Source of the DNA: Micromonospora solifontis
Lineage (GTDB): Bacteria; Actinomycetota; Actinomycetes; Mycobacteriales; Micromonosporaceae
Reading direction: 5' to 3'
DNA: 59,808 bases
Assembly: GCF_003725545.1 (NCBI RefSeq)
Contig: NZ_RJLN01000034.1
Location: 1-59,808, forward strand
Part shown: positions 43,602-51,740 of the stretch, one piece after another
How positions within the stretch are numbered: the first letter of the stretch is position 1
Layout: each line of letters opens with the position of its first letter
Translations under genes and position numbers: made by a program
The notes under the pieces: model-generated
What the model saw: the letters and a program-made list of their open reading frames with translations, nothing else
What the model was told of the DNA's origin: nothing
Database searches by the model: none

Positions 43602-44362
43602 CGGCCCCGGCGGCGGAGAAGAAGATCGTCCGGCCGTACGGGGACACCACCGGTGACGGCATGGTGCAGGTGTCGTTCACCCTGCCGGTGCCGCACGACA
43701 AGCGGGCCGAGGGCGCGGCGATCCAGTTGGCGAACCGGATGGGTATCGACCCGGCGATGCTGGTGCACGCCAAGCAGATGGGCGACGGGTTCACCTTCTT
43801 CGTCGTCTACGGGCGGGTCAACCACCTGGTCGACCTGTCGGCGGTGCAGGTGGTGGAACGGGACTTCCCGCTGCTGTCGGCCAAGGAGGTCAACGCGGTG
43901 GTGAAGCAGCGGTTGCGGCGCAAGCTGTCGGTGGTGGGGGCGTGCATCGGCACCGACGCGCACACCGTCGGCATCGACGCGATCCTCAACGTCAAGGGCA
44001 TCGCCGGGGAGAAGGGCCTGGAGTACTACCGGGAGTTGAAGGTCACCAACCTGGGTGCGCAGGTCAGTGTTCCGGAGTTGGTGGAGGCGGCGCGGCGGGA
44101 GAAGGCCGACGCGGTCCTCGTCTCGCAGGTGGTCACGCAGCGCGACGCGCACCTGCACAACACCCGGGAGATGTCCGCGGCGTTCCGGGAGGCCATGCCG
44201 GCGGGGAAGCGGCCGCTGTTGATCGTCGGCGGGCCGCGCTTCGACGAGACGATGACCGGGGAGTTGGGCGTCGATCGGATCTTCGGTCGTGGCACCACCC
44301 CCGGCGAGGTCGCCAGCTACCTGGTTCACGCGCTGATCACGAACAAGAAGGCGAGAGCATGA
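43598..44362 (+). CDS. kamE: Lysine 5,6-aminomutase beta subunit
   Basis: A 254-residue subunit. The C-terminal Rossmann domain has the base-off cobalamin motif DAHTVG (in [15 protein letters not shown]), with the lower-ligand histidine, and the later [10 protein letters not shown] strand. The N-terminal domain supplies the lysine that forms the PLP aldimine in the Clostridium enzyme. It works with KamD to isomerise L-beta-lysine to 3,5-diaminohexanoate. GTG 43598 overlaps the kamD stop codon. Its own stop overlaps kal. Confidence 0.95.
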   Translation: MTAPAAEKKIVRPYGDTTGDGMVQVSFTLPVPHDKRAEGAAIQLANRMGIDPAMLVHAKQMGDGFTFFVVYGRVNHLVDLSAVQVVERDFPLLSAKEVNAVVKQRLRRKLSVVGACIGTDAHTVGIDAILNVKGIAGEKGLEYYRELKVTNLGAQVSVPELVEAARREKADAVLVSQVVTQRDAHLHNTREMSAAFREAMPAGKRPLLIVGGPRFDETMTGELGVDRIFGRGTTPGEVASYLVHALITNKKARA

Positions 44363-44751
44363 GCGACGCACGGCTGGGTCTCACGGTGACGCACCGGCGG
44401 TATGTGCCGTACTCCCACGCCCACTACGCGGGCAACCTGGTCGATGGGGCGTACGCGTTGGGCCTGTTCGGGGACGTCGCCACGGAGGTGTGCATCCGCA
44501 CCGACGGCGACGAGGGCCTGTTCGCCTCCTATTCGGACGTGCAGTTCCGGGCGCCGATGAAGGCCGGTGACGTGCTGGAGGTGGTCGCCACCGTCACCCG
44601 GGTGGGTACCCGCAGCCGCACCATCGACTTCGAGGCGCGGGTGGTGTGCCGGGGCCGCCCCGACAAGAGCGAGTCGGCCGCCGAGGTCCTCGCGGAGCCG
44701 ATCGTCGCGGTGACCGCCACCGGCACGGTGGTCGTTCCGCCGGCGGCGTGA
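44359..44751 (+). CDS. kal: 3-aminobutyryl-CoA ammonia-lyase (hotdog fold)
   Basis: A 130-residue hotdog-fold protein of the Kal family, with [30 protein letters not shown] at the start and the [17 protein letters not shown] strand. It would eliminate ammonia from 3-aminobutyryl-CoA to give crotonyl-CoA. ATG 44359 overlaps the kamE stop (ATGA) and its TGA overlaps the next GTG, so kamD, kamE, kal and the MutL-family gene form a tightly coupled block. Confidence 0.88.
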   Translation: MSDARLGLTVTHRRYVPYSHAHYAGNLVDGAYALGLFGDVATEVCIRTDGDEGLFASYSDVQFRAPMKAGDVLEVVATVTRVGTRSRTIDFEARVVCRGRPDKSESAAEVLAEPIVAVTATGTVVVPPAA

Positions 44752-46079
44752 ACGTCGCGGTCTGCGCCGACGTCGGGTCCACGTACACGAAGGCGGCGGT
44801 GGTCGACCTGGACGACGGCGGGCTGGTCGCGGCGGCGTCCGCGCCGACGACCGTCGGCACGGACGTGTTGCACGGCCTGGACGCCGCCGTCGCCGCGGCC
44901 ACCGCCGGTCTCGACGCCCGTGAGGTGCCCTGGTACGTGTGCTCGTCGGCCGGCGGTGGCCTGCGCCTGGCGGTGATCGGCTACGAGCCCCTCGTGACCG
45001 CGCAGGCCGGGCGGCGGGTCGGGCTGTCGGCCGGGGCGAACGTGGTGCACGTGGCCGCCGGTCGGCTCGGCCAGGCGGACCTGGCGGCGCTGCGCGCCGT
45101 CCGACCCGATGTGGTGCTGCTGGTCGGCGGCACCGACGGCGGTGACGCCGAGGTGCTCACCCACAACGCGACCCGGCTGGCGAAGGCCCGCTGGCGGGTG
45201 CCGGTGGTCCTGGCGGGCAACGTCGACGTCCGCGATGAGCTGTCGGCGCTGCTGGCGGCGGCGGGGGTGCCGGTGACGGTCGCCGACAACGTGCTGCCCC
45301 GCATCGGGGTGCTCGCCCCGGTGCCCGCCCGCACCGCGATCCGTGAGGTGTTCCTGCGGCACGTCATCGGCGGTAAGAAGCTGTCCCGGGGCGGCCGGTT
45401 CGCCCGGCTGGTCCGGGCGGCCACCCCCGACGCGGTGCTCACCGGGGTGGAGGTGCTCGCCGACGCGCTCGGCGGTGACCTGGCCGTCGTCGACGTCGGT
45501 GGCGCCACCACCGACGTGTACTCGGTGCTCACCCCCGACGAGCGGGCCGACGGGCCCAGCCAGGAGGTCGCCGGCACGCTGTGGCGGGCCCGCACCGTCG
45601 AAGGGGACCTGGGCATGCGGTGGAGCGCCCCCGGTGTGGTCCGCGCCGCCGCCGAGGAACGCCTGCTGGCCCCCGGGGAGCGGGACGGGTTGGCGGCCGC
45701 GGCGGCGGTCCGTGCCGCCGACCCGGCGTTCCTGCCGGCCGACGACGCCGACCGGGCCGCGGACCGGCGGATCGCCGCGCTGGCCGCCACGGTGGCGCTG
45801 CGCCGGCACGCCCGTGGCGCGGCCACCGGGGAACGCGCCGGCCGGGACCTGCGCGATGTGAAACTGGTGGTCGGTTCCGGCGGGGTGCTGCGCCACGCCG
45901 ACCCGGCCGATGCCGCCGCCGTCCTCGAGGCGGTGCTCACCGACCACGCCGGCGGGTGGCCGCTGCCCCGCGCGGCCCGTCCCGTCGTCGACGTCGACTA
46001 CGTGCTGGCCGCCGCCGGGCTGCTCGCCGCCGAGCATCCGCGGGCCGCCGTGGCGCTGCTGCGCCGGCACCTGGGCTGA
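44748..46079 (+). CDS. MutL/GlmL-family ATPase, probable aminomutase reactivator
   Basis: A 443-residue protein of the glutamate mutase MutL (GlmL) family, with an actin-like ATPase fold: [19 protein letters not shown] phosphate loop 1, [14 protein letters not shown], and [17 protein letters not shown] phosphate loop 2. Relatives lie beside adenosylcobalamin mutases and are proposed to eject damaged cobalamin, as KamB does in clostridial lysine clusters. GTG 44748 overlaps the kal stop codon. It closes the operon. No MutS-like partner (KamC) is seen. Confidence 0.85.
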   Translation: MNVAVCADVGSTYTKAAVVDLDDGGLVAAASAPTTVGTDVLHGLDAAVAAATAGLDAREVPWYVCSSAGGGLRLAVIGYEPLVTAQAGRRVGLSAGANVVHVAAGRLGQADLAALRAVRPDVVLLVGGTDGGDAEVLTHNATRLAKARWRVPVVLAGNVDVRDELSALLAAAGVPVTVADNVLPRIGVLAPVPARTAIREVFLRHVIGGKKLSRGGRFARLVRAATPDAVLTGVEVLADALGGDLAVVDVGGATTDVYSVLTPDERADGPSQEVAGTLWRARTVEGDLGMRWSAPGVVRAAAEERLLAPGERDGLAAAAAVRAADPAFLPADDADRAADRRIAALAATVALRRHARGAATGERAGRDLRDVKLVVGSGGVLRHADPADAAAVLEAVLTDHAGGWPLPRAARPVVDVDYVLAAAGLLAAEHPRAAVALLRRHLG

Positions 46080-46157
46080 CCCGGTCGCCGGGCGCGTTCG
46101 CATCGAGACGCGCCGACGCGACACGCCGTGGCGCAACACACGACAGGCCGGGGCGGG

Positions 46158-46188
46158 TTGACAGCGGCGGGGGTCCACGCCGTACCGT
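46158..46188 (+). promoter_or_regulatory. SigA-type promoter of the candidate RNA
   Basis: TTGACA (46158-46163), 19 bases, then TACCGT (46183-46188). It is the best -35 consensus in the window and no coding frame with recognisable homology follows it. Confidence 0.55.
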
Positions 46189-46194
46189 CTTTGA

Positions 46195-46485
46195 GTCCTA
46201 CCACGGGAAGCGGCTGTTGTTCGCTTCGTCCCTTCGTCCGCTGGCCGAGCGACCTCTGGTTGCGGCGGCCAGGTCCAGCGGGCGGGGGTCGGCGGGGCGG
46301 CGCGAACCGGCCGCGGTTACCGGTGTACGGGCAGGGTGAAAGGCACGGCCAGTAGACAACGGCCAGGCGGGGGCAGCCAGCTCCGCGTCCGGTCGGTCCG
46401 AAGGTCGGCGTCGCTCGCCCTCGCCCCACCGGCCGGGAAGGGCCTGGGAGCATCGGGGCGCGGCGCGAGCCGCGCCCCGATTTCG
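46195..46485 (+). ncRNA. Candidate structured small RNA, about 290 nt
   Basis: Region 46080-46505 has no convincing gene on either strand. It runs from a SigA-type promoter to a perfect-stem terminator. Between them are predicted hairpins: GCGACC/GGTTGC (loop TCT) nested inside an outer UCCGCUGG/CCAGCGGG stem near 46236-46283, a CGGCCAG direct repeat near 46345-46370, and ACCGG/CCGGT near 46308. The motif set does not match RNase P, tmRNA, SRP or cobalamin riboswitch. An actinobacterial 6S-like RNA (Ms1) of this length is one testable identity. Orientation is taken from the promoter and terminator. Confidence 0.45.
46452..46481. terminator. Terminator of the candidate RNA and of ltrA
   Basis: ATCGGGGCGCGGC and its exact complement form a 13-bp stem around a GCGA tetraloop, followed by TTCGTCTT. 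It can serve transcripts from both sides, including the minus-strand gene ending at 46506. Confidence 0.8.
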
Positions 46486-46505
46486 TCTTCGCGACCGCCT
46501 GCCGC

Positions 46506-47784
46506 TCACAGGTGGCGGCGGCGCCACTCGGACTGCTCCTGTTCGGCCGCGAGCTGCTCCCGCAGGGCCGTCCGCCGCACCTGCTCGCGCGCCGGTTCCC
46601 GCCGGCCCAACAGCACCAGCGCCACGCAGACGGCGGCGAGCACCGCCAACCCGGCGACCGCCGGCAGCCGGCCGGCAGCCGGCAACCCGACGGCCAGGGC
46701 GACCACCGCCGCGGTCGGCAGCGGCGGTACCCGGTGGCTGGACCGCACCCCCAACGCCAGCAGACCGGCGATGTAGACGATCACACCGGCGTACAGGACC
46801 CGGTGGTCCAGTTCGGCGGGCCGCGCCAGCCACGGCCCGCCGTGCGGTTGGGCGATGGCGGCCAAATAGCGTTTCAGGCCGAGGGCGAACAGGATGATCC
46901 CGGCGATCAACGGCAGGTGCAGGTAGGCGTAGACGTCGCGGGCGAACGCCGCCCGCGTGTCGGGATCGCGGGTGCGGTGCAGCCGCTGCTCGAGGGCGAG
47001 GGCCAGGGTGTCGAAGTACATCCACCACAGCGCGGCGATGACGGTGACGCCCGCCAACGACGCCACGATCACCGCCCAACTGACGGGCCGGCCGGCGGTC
47101 GACTCCGACCCCAGCCCCAACGAGATGATCGACTCGCCGAGCGCGACGAGCAGGATCAGTGCGTACCGTTCCGCCCAGTGCGCGGCGGAGACCACTCCCA
47201 GGCCTACGCTGCGGATGCGGCCCCCGGCGATGAACTCGACCGCCACGGCGAGCGCCCACAGCCCAACCCGCAGCCATCCCGAATGCCGCCACTGGTGTCC
47301 GGGCAACGCGGCGGCGGCCAGGATCAGGGTGACGGCGGCCAGGCGCGGTAGGCCGAACCGTAGCGCCGCCCGTCCGGGTCGGTCGGCGCGGGTCAGCACG
47401 ACCAGCACCTGAACCGACCGGAGCACCAGGTAGCAGGTGACGAAGACCAGCGGGCCGGACGGCCCGCCGGGACGGTCCGTGAACGCCTCCGGCAGCGTCA
47501 GGTTCAGCACGAACAGGGCCGCCACCGTCACCGCGCCGATCAGCGGCATGATGCCCTGGTCGGTGCGTACGACGTTGCCACGCGAAGCTCACCCAGCACC
47601 ACCACAGCAGTGCCAGCACCACCACCCCGGCCAGCAACGCCAGCACGGTCAGGTTCCGCGCCAGCAGGGTGGTGACGTTGAGGAACGCGACGACGAACAC
47701 CAGGTCGTAGAACAACTCCAGGCGGGTGGCCCGGGAACCTGGCGCGGCGGGCAGGATCCGACCCTGCCGGCGGGCGGCGCTCAT
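46506..47784 (-). pseudogene. LtrA (low-temperature requirement A) family membrane protein, frameshifted
   Basis: The N-terminal 70 residues (from ATG 47784) contain the LtrA start RATRLELFYDLVFVVAFLNV and the LLWWCWVSFAW helix. The frame then leaves the family. The rest, from about 47576, is in another frame and continues VRTDQGIMPLIGAVTVAALFVL through eight or more membrane segments to 46506. The break is at 47577, directly after the Trp codon TGG 47578-47580: one extra or two missing bases. Joined, the pieces make a normal-length LtrA protein (about 425 residues). It may be a real pseudogene or a sequencing error. Function of the family is unknown. Confidence 0.8.
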
Positions 47785-47850
47785 GCCGCCGAGTCTGGCA
47801 GGGTGGCCGACGGCGGCGTGCCGAAGCAGCGGAACCGCCCGGGTGTGCGG

Positions 47851-48483
47851 TCAGCGGCGGATCAGGCCGAGGTCGGTGGCGGCGGCGACCGCCGCGGTCC
47901 GCGAGTCCACCCCGAGCTTGGTGTAGATGCGGGCCAGGTGCGACTTGACCGTGCCCTCGGTCAGGTGCAGCCGCCGGCCGACCGCCCGGTTGGACAACCC
48001 CTGCGCCACCAGGCCGAGCACGTCGGTCTCCCGGCGGGTCAGCGTCGTGGCGGGGCTGCGCAGCCGCTGCATCAGCCGGTCCGCGACCGACGGCGCCAAC
48101 GCGGTGCGCCCGGCCGCGGCCGTGCGCACCGCCGCCGCCAACTCCTCCGGCGGGGCGTCCTTGAGCAGGTAACCGGTCGCGCCGGCCTCGATGGCCGGCA
48201 GCGTGTCGGCGTCCGAGTCGTAGGTGGTGACCACCACCACCCGGGGCGCGCCCGGCCGGGCGGTGATCGCGGCGGTGGCCTCCGCCCCGGTCATCCCGGC
48301 GCCGAACCGCAGATCCATCAGCACCACGTCGATGTCGCCGACGGCCGCCCGGGCGACCGCCTCCTCCGCGGTGGCCGCCTCCGCCACCACCAGCAGCCCC
48401 GGCTCGGTGGCCAGCACGGCCCGCAGCCCGGCCCGCACCACCGGATGGTCGTCGGCCAGCAGCAGCCGGATGTCGCCGGTCAC
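47851..48483 (-). CDS. NarL/LuxR-type response regulator
   Basis: A 210-residue response regulator. The receiver domain has acidic residues at LADDHPVV, the phospho-acceptor D57 in VVLMDLRF and the conserved lysine in YLLKDAPPEE. The C-terminal LuxR helix-turn-helix reads LTRRETDVLGLVAQGLSNRAVGRRLHLTEGTVKSHLARIYTKLGV. Its ATG overlaps the sensor kinase stop (48480-48483), so they are co-translated. Divergent ABC genes 1.4 kb upstream are likely targets. Confidence 0.93.
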   Translation of the reverse strand: MTGDIRLLLADDHPVVRAGLRAVLATEPGLLVVAEAATAEEAVARAAVGDIDVVLMDLRFGAGMTGAEATAAITARPGAPRVVVVTTYDSDADTLPAIEAGATGYLLKDAPPEELAAAVRTAAAGRTALAPSVADRLMQRLRSPATTLTRRETDVLGLVAQGLSNRAVGRRLHLTEGTVKSHLARIYTKLGVDSRTAAVAAATDLGLIRR

Positions 48484-49691
48484 GGCCGCCGCCCGGCTGG
48501 CACGTCACCCACGGGCACCGGCAGCCGCGCGCTCACCGCCGTGCCTCGCCCCGGCGTGGACCGGACCTTCAGGGCGCCGCCGAGCGCGTGCACCCGCGCC
48601 CGCATGGCCGCCAGCCCGAACCCGCCGCCGCCCGGCTCCCCGGCGGGCGCGTCGAAGCCGACACCGTCGTCGACCACGTCCACGGCCACCTGCCCGTCCA
48701 GGTACTCCAGCCGCACCTGCGCGACGGTGGCGTGCGCGTGGCGGACCGTGTTGGCCAGCGCCGACTGGGCGACCCGCAGCAGGGCGACCTCCTGCGCGGT
48801 CGGCAGCGGCACCGGCTCACCGGCGCGGTGGAAACCGACGGCGAGCCGGTGCCGGGCCGACGTGGTGGCGCACAGCCGCGCCAACGCGTCCGCCAGGGTG
48901 GTGCCCTCCAGCGCCGGCGGGGCGAGCGCGGCGACGAACCGGCGGGCCTCCGCCAGGTTGTCCACGGCCGCCTGCCGGGCCTGCGTCACGTACCCGGCGG
49001 CGGTGCCGGCGGCGTCCGGCAGCGCCCGTTCCGCGGCGCGCAGCAGCAACTGGATGCTGGACAGGCCCTGGGCGATGGTGTCGTGGATCTCCCGCGCCAG
49101 GCGTTCCCGTTCGGCCAGCACCCCGGCGGTGTGCTCGGCGGCGGCCAGCTCCGCGCGGGCGGCGGTGAGCTGCTCGATCAGCCGCCGCCGCTGCTCGCTC
49201 TCCCGATACAGGGCCTGGTAGCCCCACACCACGGCGACCGCGACCACCGCGCCGAGGGTCGGACCGACCGCCACCGGCAGGGTGACCGCGCCCCGGTGGG
49301 CGGCGAACCCGACGATCGCCGCGAGCATGGTGGCCGTGACCGCCACCAGCCCGGCGCGGCGCGGCAGCAGGTGCAGCGGCAGGAAGTACAGCGGGAAGGC
49401 CAGCCACACCCCGTCGGCGGACAGGGCCAGCAGCACCAGCCACGCCGCGGCCAGCAGCGCCAGCCAGGCCGCCGCGGCCCGCTGCGGGGACTTTGCGCGC
49501 GGCAGCAGCCCACCCGAGGCGTACGCCAGTCCCACCGCCGCCGCGGCGGCCACGACGGCGGCGGCGTGCGGCGCGGCGTCGGCGACCGCCCGGCCGGCGG
49601 CCAGGGTGAGCAGGCCGGCGACCAGCAGATGCAGGCACCAGGCCAGCGCCCGGGCGCCCGGCGTGGCGGTGGTGACGGCGGCCGTGTTCAC
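48480..49691 (-). CDS. Two-component sensor histidine kinase (NarL-partner type)
   Basis: A 403-residue kinase. Five or six hydrophobic segments (about 15-160) are followed by a HisKA_3 dimerisation helix with the phospho-accepting H203 in LAREIHDTIAQGLSSIQLLLRAAE, and an HATPase domain with ALANTVRHAHA (N-box), VVDDGVGFD (D-box) and the GFGLAAMRARV G-box. With no extracellular sensor domain it probably senses a membrane stimulus. GTG 49691 follows a GGAGAGAC site. It pairs with the overlapping response regulator; the divergent exporter suggests a self-defence or drug-sensing circuit. Confidence 0.92.
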   Translation of the reverse strand: MNTAAVTTATPGARALAWCLHLLVAGLLTLAAGRAVADAAPHAAAVVAAAAAVGLAYASGGLLPRAKSPQRAAAAWLALLAAAWLVLLALSADGVWLAFPLYFLPLHLLPRRAGLVAVTATMLAAIVGFAAHRGAVTLPVAVGPTLGAVVAVAVVWGYQALYRESEQRRRLIEQLTAARAELAAAEHTAGVLAERERLAREIHDTIAQGLSSIQLLLRAAERALPDAAGTAAGYVTQARQAAVDNLAEARRFVAALAPPALEGTTLADALARLCATTSARHRLAVGFHRAGEPVPLPTAQEVALLRVAQSALANTVRHAHATVAQVRLEYLDGQVAVDVVDDGVGFDAPAGEPGGGGFGLAAMRARVHALGGALKVRSTPGRGTAVSARLPVPVGDVPAGRRP

Positions 49692-49862
49692 AGTCTCTCC
49701 AGCGTAGGCGCCGGTCACCGCCGCGCCCTCTGCCAAAGGATGGAATCCGCCCGCCGACCGACGGCCCGCGAAGTGCCCTCCTGCGCCAGATGCCCACCAC
49801 CGGCGCCGGCGGCGACCGTGGAGAGGCCAGCGCCGCCCCCGTCGAGAGAGCAGGAACCCACC

Positions 49863-50948
49863 GTGTACGTGGCATGGAGAGATCTGCGGTTCGCCAGCGG
49901 GCGGTTCGCCCTCATGGGCGCCGTCGTCGCCCTGATCAGTCTGCTGGTCGGGCTGCTGTCCGGGCTCACCGCCGGACTGGGCCGGCAGAACGTCTCCGCC
50001 GTCACCGACCTGCCCGCCGACCGGATCGCCTTCGCCGCGCCCGCCCCCGGCCAGGACCTGTCGTACGCCGACTCCACCGTCACCGAGGCGCAGTGGCGGC
50101 GGTGGGCGCAGGCGCCCGGCGTCACCCGCGCCGAGCCGCTGGGCATCGCCACCACCCGCGCCGCGGCGGGGGACATCGGGCTGGCGGTGACCGCGTTCGG
50201 GGTGCGCGCCGGCTCGCCGCTGGCCCCGGCCGGCGGCCGCCTCGACGACCGGTCCGCCGTGCTGTCCACCCCCGCCGCCGACGACCTGCGGGTACGCGCC
50301 GGTGACACCGTCACCCTCGGCGGGCGGGCGTTGGAGGTCGCCGCCGTCGCCGGGGACGCCTCCTACAGCCACACCCCGGTGATCTGGGTCAGCCTCGACA
50401 CGTGGCGGGCGGTCGCACCGGACGCCGGGGCCGGCGGGGCGACCGCCACCGTGATCGCCCTGAGCACCACCTCCGCCGTCGACGTCGCCGCCACCGACGC
50501 GGCCGCCGGCACGAAAACCGTCCGCACCGGCGACTCGCTGTCCGCGATCGGCTCCTACGCCTCGGAGAACGGCTCGCTGCAACTGATGCGCGGCTTCCTG
50601 TTCGCCATCGCGGCCCTGGTCATCGGCGCCTTCTTCAGCGTCTGGACCATCCAGCGCAGCGGCGACGTCGCGGTCCTCAAGGCCCTGGGCGCGTCCACCG
50701 GCAACCTGCTGCGCGACGCGCTCGGCCAGGCCGCCGTCCTGCTCACCGGCGGCACCGTGCTCGGCGCCGCCGCCGCGGCCGGTGTCGGCGCCCTCGTCGC
50801 CGGCTCCGCGGTGCCGTTCCGGCTCACCCCGGCCACCGTCCTCGGCCCCGCCGCCGTGATCATCGCCCTCGGCGTGGCCGGGGCCGCCCTGTCCATCCGC
50901 CGGATCACCTCCGTCGACCCGCTGACCGCCCTGGGGAGCGCCCGATGA
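49863..50948 (+). CDS. FtsX/MacB-type ABC transporter permease
   Basis: A 361-residue permease. A first membrane helix follows the opening YVAWRDLRFASGRFALMGAVVALISLLVGL, then a large extracellular domain (about 45-240) and three membrane helices with the FtsX-domain order ending VDPLTALGSAR. The arrangement matches mechanotransmission-type (MacB/LolE-like) exporters rather than substrate-channel permeases. GTG 49863 gives the family N-terminus. Its TGA overlaps the ATPase ATG. It is divergent from the two-component genes across a 171-bp region. Confidence 0.88.
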   Translation: MYVAWRDLRFASGRFALMGAVVALISLLVGLLSGLTAGLGRQNVSAVTDLPADRIAFAAPAPGQDLSYADSTVTEAQWRRWAQAPGVTRAEPLGIATTRAAAGDIGLAVTAFGVRAGSPLAPAGGRLDDRSAVLSTPAADDLRVRAGDTVTLGGRALEVAAVAGDASYSHTPVIWVSLDTWRAVAPDAGAGGATATVIALSTTSAVDVAATDAAAGTKTVRTGDSLSAIGSYASENGSLQLMRGFLFAIAALVIGAFFSVWTIQRSGDVAVLKALGASTGNLLRDALGQAAVLLTGGTVLGAAAAAGVGALVAGSAVPFRLTPATVLGPAAVIIALGVAGAALSIRRITSVDPLTALGSAR

Positions 50949-51631
50949 GCCTCACGTTGACCGACGTCACCCTCACCTACCCCGACGGGCCGGGCCGGTT
51001 GACCGCCCTGGACCACGTCACCCTCGACGTGCCCGCCGGCACCCTCACCGCCGTCGTCGGTCCCTCCGGCTCCGGCAAGTCCAGCCTCCTCGCCGTCGCC
51101 GCCACTCTGATCACCCCCGACCACGGCACCGTCACCGTCGCCGGCACCCCCACCACCGGCCTGAGCCGCGCCCACCTGGCCGACCTGCGCCGGCGCGCCA
51201 TCGGGATCGTCTTCCAGCAGCCGAACCTGCTGCCCGCGCTCACCGCCGCCGAACAGCTGCAGGTCATGGCCCACCTCGACGGCCGCTCCCCGGCCCGGGC
51301 CCGCCCCCGGGCGATGGAGCTGCTCGACGCCGTCGGCCTCGCCGACCAGGCCGGTCGCCGCCCCCACCAGCTCTCCGGCGGCCAGCGGCAACGGGTCAAC
51401 ATCGCCCGCGCGCTGATGAACGACCCCACCGTCCTGCTGGTCGACGAACCCACCAGCGCCCTGGACCACGACCGCGGCGCCGCCGTCATCGACCTGATCA
51501 CCCGGCTGACCCGGCAGCGGGGAACCGCCACCGTCCTGGTCACCCACGACCGCACCCACGTGGGCGCCGCCGACCGGATCGCCGAGGTCCACGACGGCCG
51601 GCTCCGCGCCGCCGCCCCGACGACGTCGTGA
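50945..51631 (+). CDS. ABC transporter ATP-binding protein (LolD/MacB type)
   Basis: A 228-residue ATPase with Walker A GPSGSGKSS, signature LSGGQRQRV, Walker B VLLVDEPTSALD and the VTHDRTH switch. Size and the ALTAAEQLQVMAHLDG segment fit the partners of FtsX-domain permeases. ATG 50945 overlaps the permease stop codon. A weak hairpin (GGCGCCG/CGGCGCC) follows near 51670-51690. Confidence 0.92.
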   Translation: MSLTLTDVTLTYPDGPGRLTALDHVTLDVPAGTLTAVVGPSGSGKSSLLAVAATLITPDHGTVTVAGTPTTGLSRAHLADLRRRAIGIVFQQPNLLPALTAAEQLQVMAHLDGRSPARARPRAMELLDAVGLADQAGRRPHQLSGGQRQRVNIARALMNDPTVLLVDEPTSALDHDRGAAVIDLITRLTRQRGTATVLVTHDRTHVGAADRIAEVHDGRLRAAAPTTS

Positions 51632-51703
51632 CGGACCGCGGCCGCCGTCACCGGAGTCCGGTTTCCGGCGCCGCCACCGGCGTCGGCGCCCGGCCGGGCC
51701 GGG

Positions 51704-51709
51704 TAGCCT
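51704..51709 (+). promoter_or_regulatory. -10 box of a probable leaderless promoter (lnt leader ORF)
   Basis: TAGCCT, seven bases, then GTG 51717, which starts a tiny ORF overlapping the lnt start. Confidence 0.5.
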
Positions 51710-51716
51710 TCGGCGC

Positions 51717-51740
51717 GTGATCGTGGTGAGGTGCCGGTGA
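51717..51740 (+). CDS. Seven-codon leader peptide overlapping lnt
   Basis: GTG 51717 begins a frame of seven codons (MIVVRCR) that stops at TGA 51738-51740. The stop shares two bases with GTG 51737-51739, the likely lnt start (GTGA overlap). The start sits at the leaderless distance from TAGCCT, so ribosomes loading at the mRNA end could re-initiate at lnt. Too short for homology; support is the geometry alone. Confidence 0.35.
   Translation: MIVVRCR

Noticed and set aside
46195..46485. RNase P RNA, tmRNA, SRP RNA or a cobalamin riboswitch as the identity of the gene-free stretch
   Set aside because: I looked for the GAGGAAAGUCC and ACAGAA parts of RNase P, the GGUUCGAUUCC end of tmRNA, the SRP GNAR tetraloop stem and the cobalamin box; none is present.
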